A stretch of DNA of 64,000 nt from Dipteris shenzhenensis. Its lineage: Eukaryota > Polypodiophyta > Polypodiopsida > Gleicheniales. Below, piece after piece: positions 53,620-64,000 of this stretch. Position 1 is the first letter of the stretch, and every line of letters begins with the position of its first letter. The DNA is taken from the NCBI GenBank assembly GCA_047967505.1, contig CM106539.1. One strand, written 5' to 3'. The notes beneath the pieces are model-generated. The model made no database searches. It had not been told where the DNA came from and saw only the letters and a program-made list of their open reading frames with translations. Both the position numbers and the translations under genes were made by a program.

Positions 53620-53670
<51 letters not shown>

Positions 53671-54314
53671 ACCATGAGATGGTATGTGTCACATGTGTGC
53701 ACCATTCATGTGTGATTTATTGATTTCGCATTGCTATAATACTAAAAGGTTGATTGATTGTGGTGATTAATTCCAAGGTTATCTTATGCTTGAAATATTT
53801 CATTACTATTAATTATGTGAATCCAGGGGAAGAGTAATTGATCGAGCGATGGCATCTGGCAAGCATGATCTGCCATATTTTGGGCGCATAGGCGTAACTC
53901 CAGTGATGCAGGGATGAATAAGGCTTATGCCTCATTTTTTATATTACAAAAGCTTATGTACATATTTGACTTTTGGAGTATTAGTGGCTTGGCTAAGTGT
54001 ATAAACTAAAGTTAGAAAAAGCTTTATTTTTAGAAAAAGCCAGCTATTCTAGAAGGTGGATGGGCTTTTTGTAAAAGGGTGCATGGAAGAAAGCACAAAG
54101 GTTTTTGTATGATTTTTGCTCGGAAGCTTTTTGAGAAATATACATAAATACATAGGAGGTGGAAGAAGAGCACCACTCCTATGGGGGGAGATTGTACCCA
54201 GCACGCTTGTTCTGCCTCTTCCGTTTGTGAGTTTTGAGAGTTTGTGCGTATTTTCGAAGAGAGTTGCTGTGTTTTTTTAAGAATTTGCAGGTTCCGCGAG
54301 CGTTTCCCGTCGCA
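53427..54314 (+). repeat. gypsy-3 5' LTR with a GA microsatellite
   Basis: Starts TATTACGAG (TG mutated to TA) and ends CCCGTCGCA. A (GA)n tract at 53624-53669 replaces about 60-100 bp of the sequence found in the 3' LTR. Confidence 0.85.
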
Positions 54315-54315
54315 G

Positions 54316-54328
54316 TGGTATCAGAGCC
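54316..54328 (+). other. gypsy-3 primer-binding site (initiator tRNA-Met)
   Basis: TGGTATCAGAGCC, one base after the 5' LTR. Confidence 0.9.
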
Positions 54329-55094
54329 AAGGTTTTGTCGTCCATAGCACGGGAAGCACACGCACCCCGCGTCCTCGAACAAGAAATTGCAACACGCATC
54401 AAATTGCGGACACCGCGTACAAGAGCACAACGAAGTTCGAAGCAGCAGAAGCGAACAGCGCAGAACAGCTCGCAAGCAGGAAAACGTGCGGTGAAAAAAA
54501 AATTGCAGCAAAAGAAGTCGGCTGTACGTAGATAGGTCGAAGTCTGTGGACGCACACCCGCACCTCTAAGCGTACGACAAAGGCGGCGACCAAGGCATAG
54601 TCCTTGGCATACTTGGCACTGAAGGCACCATTGGCTGCGTGCGAGAAAGCCTTGAGAGATTGCTCTTAAAACTTCCCGGGAGGTCCCCCATCCCGGTACT
54701 ATTCTAGGTCAAGTCCGCTTAACAATTGGTGACCATCCACTAGATCAAGTCACTTTGTTGCTCTATTCTTTGAAGTTCCTAGTCATAAAGATTATCCTTC
54801 GAGGCAAAAGTGCAAACAAGGGAGCAACCCAACGGATTTTGGAAGAGGAGAATCTCAAAAGCAAGTGTTTACAAGAGCAGGAGGTAGTCTACAAGTGCTA
54901 TCGGACACGAGCTTTGCTTTGTACCTTGCAACGTGGATTCACTTGTTGAAATCGTGTGAGTTCGAGAGCCCACAGAGATACTATTCGACAAATAGCCGCT
55001 TTCAAAGCTTGGAAACCGAATTGAGATAAGTCTTGTGTTTGTGTATATTTCCTTTCATAGTGATTTCTTCTTTGCACCGTGCACATACTTAACT
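54329..55094 (+). other. gypsy-3 untranslated leader
   Basis: Between primer site and first gag ATG (55095); short open readings only. Confidence 0.6.
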
Positions 55095-56457
55095 ATGTCT
55101 GGAAGGCGTATTCCATCAGAGATAGGTTGTCCTGAAGATCTACATCATGATGAGAATGTGGAAAACGATCACCATCGGTCAAGAAGAGATTCAACACCGA
55201 TGACACTTACTGAGGAAGAATGGTGAGAACGCTATCAACATGAGAAGCAACAACATCAAGAGATTGAAGATGCTCTACGCCAAGTGATGACAACTTGGAA
55301 GCCACCTATATCGATTGAGGACGAGGAACCTATGCATGCATCAGATTCACTGGATGCATGGAAACACCATGCACGGGACCTTGAGCAGAAACTTGAGTAT
55401 ATGCGCAACATATGCGACACACGTAAAGCCAACGAAGAACTCAAATCGAGTGTTAAAAGAGATGACTGAAGTCACAAAGAAGCGTATGAAGGACAGAGAT
55501 GATGAAAAAAGTGAAAGCAGCAAATCGTCAGACACCAGTGATAGTGAGCGTGGAAGAAGCAAGACGAGACATCAAAGGAAGAAGAAGCGACATGTGAAGA
55601 CTTCACTACGACGACATCATGACACTACTCCTTCACATGAGTCCAGCGATGAAGACAATGTGGGAAAGACCATCTTGAAAGCACTCAAGCTTCGTGATAA
55701 GAAGAAGTCTGGTAAGATTAATCGCAAAACTTTTTCTTTTCCAAAATATGATGGTAAAAGAGATGGACAAGCTTTACTTGCGTGGATTAGTTCTTTCAAT
55801 CAATACTTTTTGAAAGAACGGTACGAAGAGATTGAGAAGGTAAAACTTGTTGCAAGTCACATGACAAGAAATGCACAATTATGGTGGAGTGTGGTTGCCG
55901 AAAGCACTCATGTTCCAAAGACATGGAAAGCATTCAAAGATAAAATCAAGAAGCGCTTCCTACCTACACAGTTTGAAGAGGATACTCGCAAGCAATGGTG
56001 AAGATTGAGGCAGTTGGATAATGAAAGTGTGGACGCGTACACCGAGAAATATATTTCCTCTCTACTTCAATTGCAAACTATTGAGAAAGTGTCTCGAAAG
56101 GAGCAATGTCGTACCTTTGTTGAGGGTTTACGCCCTACTATTCGTGCTAATGCACGTATGCTTCGACCATCTACAGCTTCTGATGCTATGGATTTGGCAT
56201 TAGAGTCAGAAAGAAAGCAGGGAAGAAGCTTTGCTACTCGCACCCCTCGAGCAAAGAAGCATACTTCATACTTCAAGCACGAGGGTGTAAGAGGTAAAGT
56301 TGGTAGATATAATGTTAAGTCTAATTGGAAACCTGCTAAGTCACGTATTAATCGAAGAACCAAAGAACTTGTCACATGTTATGAATGCAAAGAGAAGGGA
56401 CACTACTCTTATGAATGTCCAAAGAATCCATTTGCTACACACAAGACAGGTACCTAA
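55095..56457 (+). pseudogene. gypsy-3 gag
   Basis: Starts MSGRRIPSEIGCPEDLHH, interrupted by TGA near 55224 and a frameshift near 55460. A charged Ser/Arg/Lys-rich stretch is followed by the capsid-like region (FSFPKYDGKRDGQALLAWI, AQLWWSVVAES, KKRFLPTQFEED). A TGA at 55999 precedes a further capsid part and the zinc knuckle CYECKEKGHYSYEC near 56378-56419. Confidence 0.85.
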
Positions 56458-56648
56458 GCAAAGAATGCTACCAACAACAACGGAGGCAATGGAGGGAGAA
56501 CCAATGGACGTACCGATGGTAATAGTTAGCGCAACAACTCCGCACGGATCAACTACATTGATGATGGATCCCATGATAAATCTTTCAAGCAAGAGGGCGA
56601 GGATGAGGACAACGACACTGAAGATGCCAACTACACCCCTTCAGGTAA

Positions 56649-59600
56649 GTGTTATTCAGGAAAAGTGCATCTTATTTTCGTACTTCTTTGTTACATATGA
56701 CTGCACTATTGCACGGAAAAGAACATAGTGTCTTATTTGATGATGGAAGCACCCATGATTTCATTTCGCAACGTTTAGTTGAAAAGTTAGGGCTCGCAAC
56801 CATCAAAACAAAATATAAAGTCAAATCAGCTTTTCAAGGATCGAATTATAATTGTTTGCAAATGGTTAAGGATCTTGAGGTGACTTTAGGGCCATTAGTT
56901 GAGAGCCGTGATTTCTTAGTCGCTCCTTTGCGTGAGCAAGATCTCATTCTAGGGATGCCTTGGCGCGTCGATCATAATGCCAAACCTAATTATCTTGAAC
57001 GCACCATTACTGTGACTCAAGGCACTGAGACTAGGACTCTAGAATGCGACAAGAATCTTCCCTCTTGGCCTATATTGTCACATACCCAAGCTAAAAGAGC
57101 TTTGCGCAAACGTGAGAAGACATATCTGATTATGGTCAATAAGATTGAGGCTAGTCCTGAGACTAAGAAAACTAAGCAAGAGCCTTTGGATCCTTTTCTA
57201 GCTACTTATGATGACTGCTTTATGGAAGACTTATCCCCTGGCCTACCTCAATCTAGACCTGAAGATCATAAGATTGACCTTATTCCAGGTAGCGCACCAC
57301 CGTGTAAATCACCATATAGACACAATCCTACTGAGCAGCTAGAGGTTCAATCCCAAATAGAAGATCTTTTGGCTAGAGGCCTAATTCGACCTAGTAGCTT
57401 ACCATTTGGGACACCCGTTCTTCTTGTCAAGAAGAAAAATGAAACTTTCCGAATGTGCATCGATTATCGTGCCTTAAATAAAATCACTGTGAAAAATCGA
57501 TACCCCATTCCGAGAGTTGATGATCTACTCGACAAGTTGAAAGGATCCACAATCTTTAGCAAGATCAATCTGAAGTCAGGATATCATTAAGTGAGAGTGA
57601 TCGAGCCCGATATTTTCAAGACTGCTTTTAGAACCCAAACCGGTCACTATGAATTTCTTGTTATGCCTTTTAGATTGACCAATGCACTTGCCACATTTAG
57701 TCGGATGATGAATCGTATCTTTCTACCCTATCAAGACTTTGTGGTAGTTTTCTTTGATGGTATCATGATTTATAGCAAGAGTTGAGAGGAACATGAGAAA
57801 CACTTGGATCTTGTTTTCTCTCTCTTACGTGAGAACCAACTGTATGCCAACCTGGAGAAAAGTTCTTTTTTCCAGCCTGAAATTGAATATCTTGGAGACA
57901 TCGTTTCAGCTGAAGGCATTCGAGTAGATCCCAAGAAGGTAGAAGTGATGGTAAACTGGCCATAGCCTAAAGATATCCATGAGTTACGATCTTTTCTAGG
58001 TCTGTGTAGTTTCTATTGCAGATTTGTTAGAAATTTTGCACACAAGGCACATCCATTGACTGAACTATTGCGTAAGACTTGTGCTTTCTTTTAAGGTGAG
58101 CAGCACACTTTAGCTTTTCAACGACTTGAGGGTGCAATGACGCACACACCAGTTTTGACCATGCCGGACTTTACAAGACCCTTCTTTGTCATGGTTACTG
58201 ATGCTAGTGGACAGGGTTTTGGGACTGTGCTCATGCAAGATAACCATCCAATTGCATTCGAGTCGCGTAAATTAAAACAAGCAGAGCTAAACTATTCCAC
58301 GTATGATAAAGAATTAGCCACTGTAGTATATGTCCTTAAACTCTGGAAACACTATCTTATGGGTTCCGAGTTACTCATTAAGACTGATCACCAGAGTCTT
58401 AGACATCTCCTTACTCAGCCCGTGATCTCGGATCGGCACATTAAATGGGCTGCCTTTATTGACAGCTTTAAACCGATGATCCAATATCAACCAGGCAAAG
58501 ACAATGTAGTTGTCGATGCACTGAGCCGTCGACCTAGCATAAATAATATCTCAGTCATCGAGGGACACCCTTTCAAGCCTATGAAGGCGGACTATCCTAT
58601 TGATCGAGACTTTTCAAAAATTTGGCATAAGATTAAGCAAGCTAATAGCACCCCTATGGCCTCGTATTCCATTCATAATAACTATCTATTCTACGAAAAG
58701 CGCTTGTGTCACTGCACCATTTCGACGCTTGGTACTAGAAGAGGTACATCAACCATCTTACATGGGACATAGAGGCGGCGCTGCTACGTATCAAATTGTA
58801 ATTCAAGATTTTTTCTAGCCTAAGCTTAAAGTTGATGTTGCAACTTTTGTTGCACAATGTCTTATTTGTCAAAAAGTCAAGAGCTACAAGGGCAAATATC
58901 AAGGTTTACTTATGCCTTTACCAATTCCTGATGGCCCATGGGAGCAGATTTCTATGGATTTTATTATTGGATTTTCTACGACTAGCTCAGGTTTTGATAT
59001 GATTTGGACTATCATCGATAGATTTAGCAAGCATGCTTACTTTATTCCTTGTAAGAAGACCTTGACCGCAGTTCAGGCTGCTCATTTGTTCATCAAGCAC
59101 ATCTTTATACACCATGGCCTTCCAAAAGTAATCGTGTCAGACCGGGATAGTAAATTTTGTAGTAACTTCTGGACCGCACTCTTTGACAATCTTGGTACGA
59201 AGTTAAATTTTTCCACTGCTTTTCATCCGGAGTCTAATGGCTAAACCGAGGTCACACAAAATACTATTTGTGACATGTTACGTGCTTACGTGTCTGGTCA
59301 ACCAGGCAAATGGGACAAATTTATACACATATTACAATTTGCCTACAACAACACTAAGCACTCTGCTACACGCAAATCTCCATTCCAAATTGTCTATGGA
59401 AAGACCATTCCTACTCCATTGACCCGCCTTAAGCACCAAGTAGAGGCTACTGATCGATTTACTGAAGATTTCTCTAGCATTTTGGCTACTGTCAAAAAGA
59501 ATATCGAGCATGCTCAAGCTGTATATACTGCACGTGCAAACAAGGGTAGAAGAAAGTTGTATTTGCTGAAGGTAACCTAGTCATGTTACGTATTGAGAAG

Positions 59601-60005
59601 CGTAGACTTAAGAGTATTGAGACACACCCTGTAGTTAAGTTTGCCCCTAAATCCTATGGTCCCTTTAGAGTTTTAGAGCGCATTAATGACAATGCCTATC
59701 GGCTCGAATTACCACCCAATTGAAAATTTCATAATTCTTTTCATGTGCACCTCCTAAAACCTTTCCATGGAGACCCACCAGTTCGACCTATTTTAGACGA
59801 TGCACCATTGCTTCAAGGAGAGACCCAACTCTTAGAGCTAAACCAGATCATTGACCAACAAATCTCTCAAACGAGACATGGAAACTCGTATCCTATTTAT
59901 CTTCTTACATTTAAGAACCACCTCGTTAAGGATGCTAAGTGGATGCCCGAGAGATATTTTCGCCAGTACCCTGATTTATTGACTACTTTTTTGTCCCGCA
60001 ATTGA
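56649..60005 (+). pseudogene. gypsy-3 pol: protease, RT, RNase H, integrase, chromodomain-like end
   Basis: Protease [11 protein letters not shown] near 56735; [22 protein letters not shown] near 57455 and a catalytic box read FFDG near 57750, a loss of the second Asp. RNase H TDASGQGFGTVL near 58198. Integrase MDFIIGF near 58950, VSDRDSKFCSNFW near 59135 and HPESNG followed by a stop where Gln is usual (59242). The tail LLKPFHGDPP to KWMPERYFRQYPDL is chromodomain-like. At least eight stops; most look like single transitions of CAA, CAG, CGA or TGG. Confidence 0.88.
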
Positions 60006-60022
60006 GAACAATTGCGATTTCA

Positions 60023-60033
60023 AGCAAGAGGGA
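60023..60033 (+). other. gypsy-3 polypurine tract
   Basis: Purine-rich AGCAAGAGGGA just before TGTTACGAG. Confidence 0.7.
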
Positions 60034-60930
60034 TGTTACGAGAATTGAAATTATCCCATTAATTTAATCCTTCAGTATTTAGTTTAGTGAGATCCAGCAT
60101 TTTTATCGCGTAGTTGATGCATGTGTGCTCGTTGTTCCGTAGTGATGCATGTGTGCTCCTACATGGCTGGATATACAGCTGTAGCTGTATGAGTGTGTAG
60201 CATTGTGTGCACCACTTACGCGATGACAGTATGTGTAGCATGTGTGCATCATCCATACGATTTTATTCATGTGTAGCATTAGGTGCACCATGAGATGGTA
60301 TGTGTCTCATGTGTGCACCATTCATCTGTGATTTATTGATTTCGTGTTGCTATAATACTAAAAGGTTGATTGATTGTGGTGATTAATTCCAAGGTTATCT
60401 AATGCTTGAAATATTTCATTACTATTGATTGTGTGAATCCAAGGGAAGAGTAATTGATCAAGCGATGGCATCTGGCAAGCATGATTCGCCATATTTGGGG
60501 CGCGTAAGCACAACTCCAGTGATGCGGGGATGAATAAGGCTTATGCCTAATTTTTTATATTACAAAAGCTTATGTGCATATTTGAATTTTGGAATATTAG
60601 TAACTTGGCTAAGTGTATAAACTAAAGTTAGAAAAAGCTTTATTTTTAGAAAAAGCCAGCTATTCTAGAAGATGGATGGGCTTTTTGTAAAAGGGTGCAT
60701 GGAGGAAAGCACAGAGGTTTTTGTATGATTTTTGCTCGGAAGCTTTTTGAGAAATATACATAAATACATAGGAGGTGGAAGGAGAGCACCACTCCTATGG
60801 GGGGAGATTGTACCCAGCACGCTTGTTCTGTCTCTTCCGTTTGTGAGTTTTGACAGTTTATGCGTATTTTCGAAGAGTGTTGCTGTGTTTTTTCAAGGAT
60901 TTGCAGGTTCCGCGAGTGTTTCCCGTCGCA
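60034..60930 (+). repeat. gypsy-3 3' LTR
   Basis: TGTTACGAGAATTG to CCCGTCGCA, about 897 bp. Several copies of the word TGTGTGC.CCAT/ATCATCC occur in its first third. Confidence 0.9.
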
Positions 60931-61181
60931 CAGTTCTCCATGAATCAAGCCTTGCCTGCTGTAGCAAACAGGAAGACTTCAAACTCCAAAATGGAGAACC
61001 TGAGGAATGGCATCCAGCACAAGGTCCACATGCAGCTTCTAAGGCTAGGCCTTGTCTCTTGTGGACCTTTGCAACCACAAGGAAGAAACTGACTTCAAAT
61101 ATCAGACTTGTTTGACATCAAATATTAGAAGCACCTGCATGATGGCTAATATAATGAAGACGCAGAATTTGATTCAAATGC

Positions 61182-61521
61182 ACAGATCACTGATTCTATC
61201 AGATAATCAAGACAGGGCGGCAGCCAGGATATGTCAAGCCATCCCTCTTCACAAGAACCCAGATTTCAACTTCAGAGGCAGACATCACTGATTATCTCGG
61301 ACAGTCAGGACCATGAGGCAGCCAAGATAAGCCAGACCATCCTTCTTCACAGCAACCCAGAAGTAATGGCATCCTGCTGTAAACTCCTAAGACTTTTTTT
61401 AAGGACAACAATGAGTATATAGAACCTGCACGTGATGTTGACATCATCACTGACTCTCTCTGAAAAGCAGGAACAAGAGGAGTGAGGATATGCCAAACCA
61501 TCCTTCTTCACAGCAATCCAG
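61182..61521 (+). repeat. Three dispersed copies of an 80-bp repeat
   Basis: Copies near 61182-61262, 61283-61362 and 61441-61521 share ATCACTGA, CAGGA/AGACA and CCATCC(T/C)TCTTCACA.(C/G)AA.CCAGA. In one frame two of them read SDxQDxxAAxIxQxIxLHxNP; the third reads similarly after a frame change. Confidence 0.7.
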
Positions 61522-61753
61522 AAGGCAGTTCCCAAAGGTTGAATCTTTCTCAGTTTTCATGACAAACCTACATAAATTTACTGACAATGGTGCCCCCATC
61601 AACATCGAGGATCATGCGGCTCTTTATCGGGCGGACATAGACTGTCAGCATTGCTTCCTGTTGGCACTACAGTTCCCAGTAGCAAGGGCGGCTGCTTTCT
61701 ATGGGAAAGTTGAGATGCATGCCAATCACCCGACTTGTTACATGGCAATCTAG
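61490..61753 (+). other. Open reading of 87 codons, possible exon of an unknown gene
   Basis: Starts in the third 80-bp repeat and continues FPKVESFSVFMTNLHKF, then DHAALYRADIDCQHCF and VARAAAFYGKVEMHANHP. The composition is protein-like (balanced residues, no low complexity), but I recognise no family. It is not obviously part of gypsy-3, which ends at 60930. Could be host exon, gene fragment or chance. Confidence 0.3.
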
Positions 61754-64000
61754 ACAGAAGCTACCACAATATCAGCTCAGTCCTCAGCCTCTTTTTTAGC
61801 AATGCTTTGGTCTTACCAGGTTAATACTTTGTATTGTCATGCAGTTTTTTTTTTTTAAGCTTTGTCATTGGGCTGAGAAACTACTTCACTATCCATACAC
61901 CATCTTAAGAACTTAGGAGCTGAGTGCAAAGCATTGAATTTTAGCAGTCGCTTCCAACAATGTCTCCAGGGACCGCATCTTTCGATGGATCTTCGAACTT
62001 GAGATCCATCAACACTAGGAAGAAGGAACGAAAGAGAAAGGTTGTCAAGTATAAGAAAACCAAGAATAAGAGTACAATGAAGCCTTGGTACTATGAAACT
62101 GAAAGGGCTTTAAGTTTTTTGGAGTTCATAAGTACACACATGCACTTGTACGGTTAGCACTTTCAAGCTAGGTAATGCACTGTATACATATTGTTGTACA
62201 TATCACTTTCAAGATGAGTGTTGTAGTTCTTCCTCATTTAAAGAGCAAAACTCTCCAAAAAAGTTCATCTTAACGTCTTATCATGTGCTTCGTCTGCTTA
62301 GATGCTTTCTTTTGCTTCGACTATTGTACTCATGGTCGTTGATTTATTGAGTATTGCCCGTCCCGTGACTAAGAGATTGAATGAATGATAATATTGACCA
62401 TTCATGTCTGTAAGACAAAAGGAGGTATCGATCAAAATGAGACAAACTTCTTAAGGTAGCCTTCAGGGGGAAAATCATACCCTGTGGTGGTCCTTTTCAA
62501 GTTATAAAGGTCTTAATTCGTTAGTCTTTCAAAAAAAAGAAAAAATAAAAGAATCTGAGATAAGTAGTTCCAGAGTGCAACAGTCAACTGACCATTTGGC
62601 CTAGTCCTCTAGCAAAGTCTTGTGAAATTTGTTCAAGACTGAGCAAAGACTTTTCCCATGACTGTTACATAGCGGGGCGCATGTGACTCATTGTATTAAC
62701 AAGGATTACTGCCATATAAGTCTCATGGATGTAATCAACCAACGCACCAAACTCACACAGAGTACATTAACTTCCTTGTATGTCCACTATCTGTAGAGAG
62801 GCTTCTACTCATTTGTCTAAGAAAGCTGATTTTGGATTACACGGGAAAGAAGGAAATCTAAGAAAAGAATGGTAGATATTCCCTTTCTTCTTGTAACATG
62901 GCACAGATACAGGGAGGGATGCAAAAATATGACACCTGACAACACGTGCTTTCTACAATGATCATGAACAGATGTCCCACATCCAGATTCCAGGTAAAGA
63001 TTTTGGTACAAAACTTAGGGTGCTATTCAAAAATAGCTTGTCTGGCGTGACAGTCGTTGACGAGCATTAGCAGTAGAATTGCGTTGGGATTCTTAGACTT
63101 GAACTAGAAGCACGTTTTTAAGATATTACCGACGAATGCCATCCCTCGGGCAAACTGATGCGCATTGTCATATAAAGTGTACGCGCCCATTCAAAAGATG
63201 AACGTCTGTTACTGGACAGGTCGGTACTCGGTAATATGTCCTTCCATGTCCCCAAGAAAACCCCGCCCTTCCTTATATCTCTATTCTTTAGCTTTTTGTT
63301 AGATTGGAAGAGGGGAAATACGTACCTCGGAACGGGGCAATCACCATAGCGCGGAGTCACACTCTCTCACAGCTGCTGCAAAAAGAATTCAACACCCTTC
63401 GAATGCCTGATGATATGGCATTTCCAGGCCGGTTTCACACCAACCCGCCCGTGCCAGGAAGGCCCCCGGTCGGCTCTGATGATATCTCAGCCGTCTCATC
63501 CGTGGAGTTGCACATAGATCGGGCACATGAGAGGTTTCCGATTGCAATCCGTTAAGAATGGAGGTTAAATCACGGGCACATGTAAGCTAAGTATGCTGGA
63601 AGCTTGTTGGACCTGGCCGGAGTTACGGGCACATGTAATCCGATTGCCTGATTCTCCATTAACCCCTCCTGCTGGACCTTGCCTGACTGTGCAGTCTGTT
63701 TGCATGAGTCGGGCATCCAATGGCATCCGATGGGCTTTTTTGTCTAAACCTTGCCCAAAAGGCCCTCATGTGCCCAGGGTGAGAGATGGAATCTGCGTGG
63801 TTTACCGCCATCAGCCTCATTATTTTGGACATGCTAGCAACTTTTTTTACATGGGGGGAATGAGCCCTAATTGCTTGAAAATCGGCTCGCGGTCGTCGCT
63901 GGCCCCTCGCCGGTTTTCGAGCAGTTTCATGCCCAAAACGCCCTCCTCGGCCCATTGCCCTATACATCTCACACCAACCGGCCTAAGCTCCTAACATAGC
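61754..64000. other. Unassigned flank; no gene supported
   Basis: Open readings at 61960-62157, 63304-63555 and 63593-63994 lack motifs. No LTR, LINE tail or splice-framed exon could be tied to them. It may be host sequence upstream of the dehydroquinate synthase-like gene. Confidence 0.35.

Larger units (their letters stand above)
53427..60930 (+). mobile_element. gypsy-3: complete but inactivated Ty3/gypsy retrotransposon, about 7.5 kb
   Basis: Both LTRs, tRNA-iMet primer site, gag, protease, RT, RNase H, integrase, chromodomain-like tail and polypurine tract are present in order. Flanks CGGTT (53422-53426) and CAGTT (60931-60935) fit a 5-bp target duplication with one transition. LTR divergence and a microsatellite present in only one LTR show it is much older than gypsy-1. 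Confidence 0.9.

Noticed and set aside
53496-53705. Leu-Ser repeat open reading on the minus strand
   Set aside because: Simple translation of the (GA)n tract in the gypsy-3 5' LTR.
63593-63994. 133-codon open reading at the right edge
   Set aside because: No recognisable domain, odd Pro/Arg/Ser composition, and no splice or start context; could not be tied to the missing first exon.

Overview
The window looks like intergenic or intronic DNA of a land plant with a large, repeat-rich nuclear genome. It holds plant-type Ty1/copia and Ty3/gypsy elements primed by initiator tRNA-Met, and L1-type LINEs with a zinc-knuckle ORF1. It also holds two exons of what looks like the plastid-targeted plant homologue of archaeal-type (type II) 3-dehydroquinate synthase. 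I cannot fix the species; a fern, gymnosperm or other big-genome plant would fit. There is no CRISPR array and no bacterial gene organisation, and I found no RNA gene.

The key observation is that the only recognisable host gene reads on the minus strand and is split across the window. One exon lies at 43776-44006 and the next at 152-1, running off the left edge. Their splice phases fit, so almost everything between them (153-43775, 43,623 bp) would be a single intron. The next exon upstream, which should supply the start codon, is not found.

Layout inside the intron: a decayed minus-strand copia element (about 1.44-11.18 kb) is broken by two plus-strand LINEs (A at 3656-9063, B at 9360-11104). 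Next come a gypsy LTR with primer site (11182-11646), a LINE 3' fragment, a plus-strand copia pol (13645-16050) and an opposite-strand copia LTR/gag piece (16.5-17.1 kb). A third copia remnant (17.1-25.2 kb) is split by a full-length, young gypsy element (18040-24640) with one open 1567-codon polyprotein, near-identical LTRs and a perfect 5-bp target duplication. From 26 to 38.6 kb lie LINE 3' ends, a LINE ORF1 piece, and two copies of one defective minus-strand LINE (C1, C2) on either side of a plus-strand LINE (D). From 38.6 to 43.2 kb lies an LTR-internal-LTR-internal array of an element with gag but no pol.

Right of the exon: a gag-bearing copia remnant ends in a polypurine tract and an LTR starting at 46091. 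Its promoter region and the DNA downstream are densely studded with GTAC. Then comes a gypsy protease/reverse-transcriptase fragment between direct repeats, one of which carries a 45-bp perfect inverted repeat. An inverted LTR related to the one at 46091 follows (about 50.81-51.64 kb). A complete but dead gypsy element (53427-60930) precedes about 3 kb of unassigned, possibly host, sequence with an 80-bp threefold repeat.

All transposon genes except the 18510-23213 polyprotein carry stops, frameshifts or truncations and are given as pseudogenes. Most assignments rest on recognisable protein motifs and on LTR, primer-site and target-duplication structure read by eye; no database search was possible.
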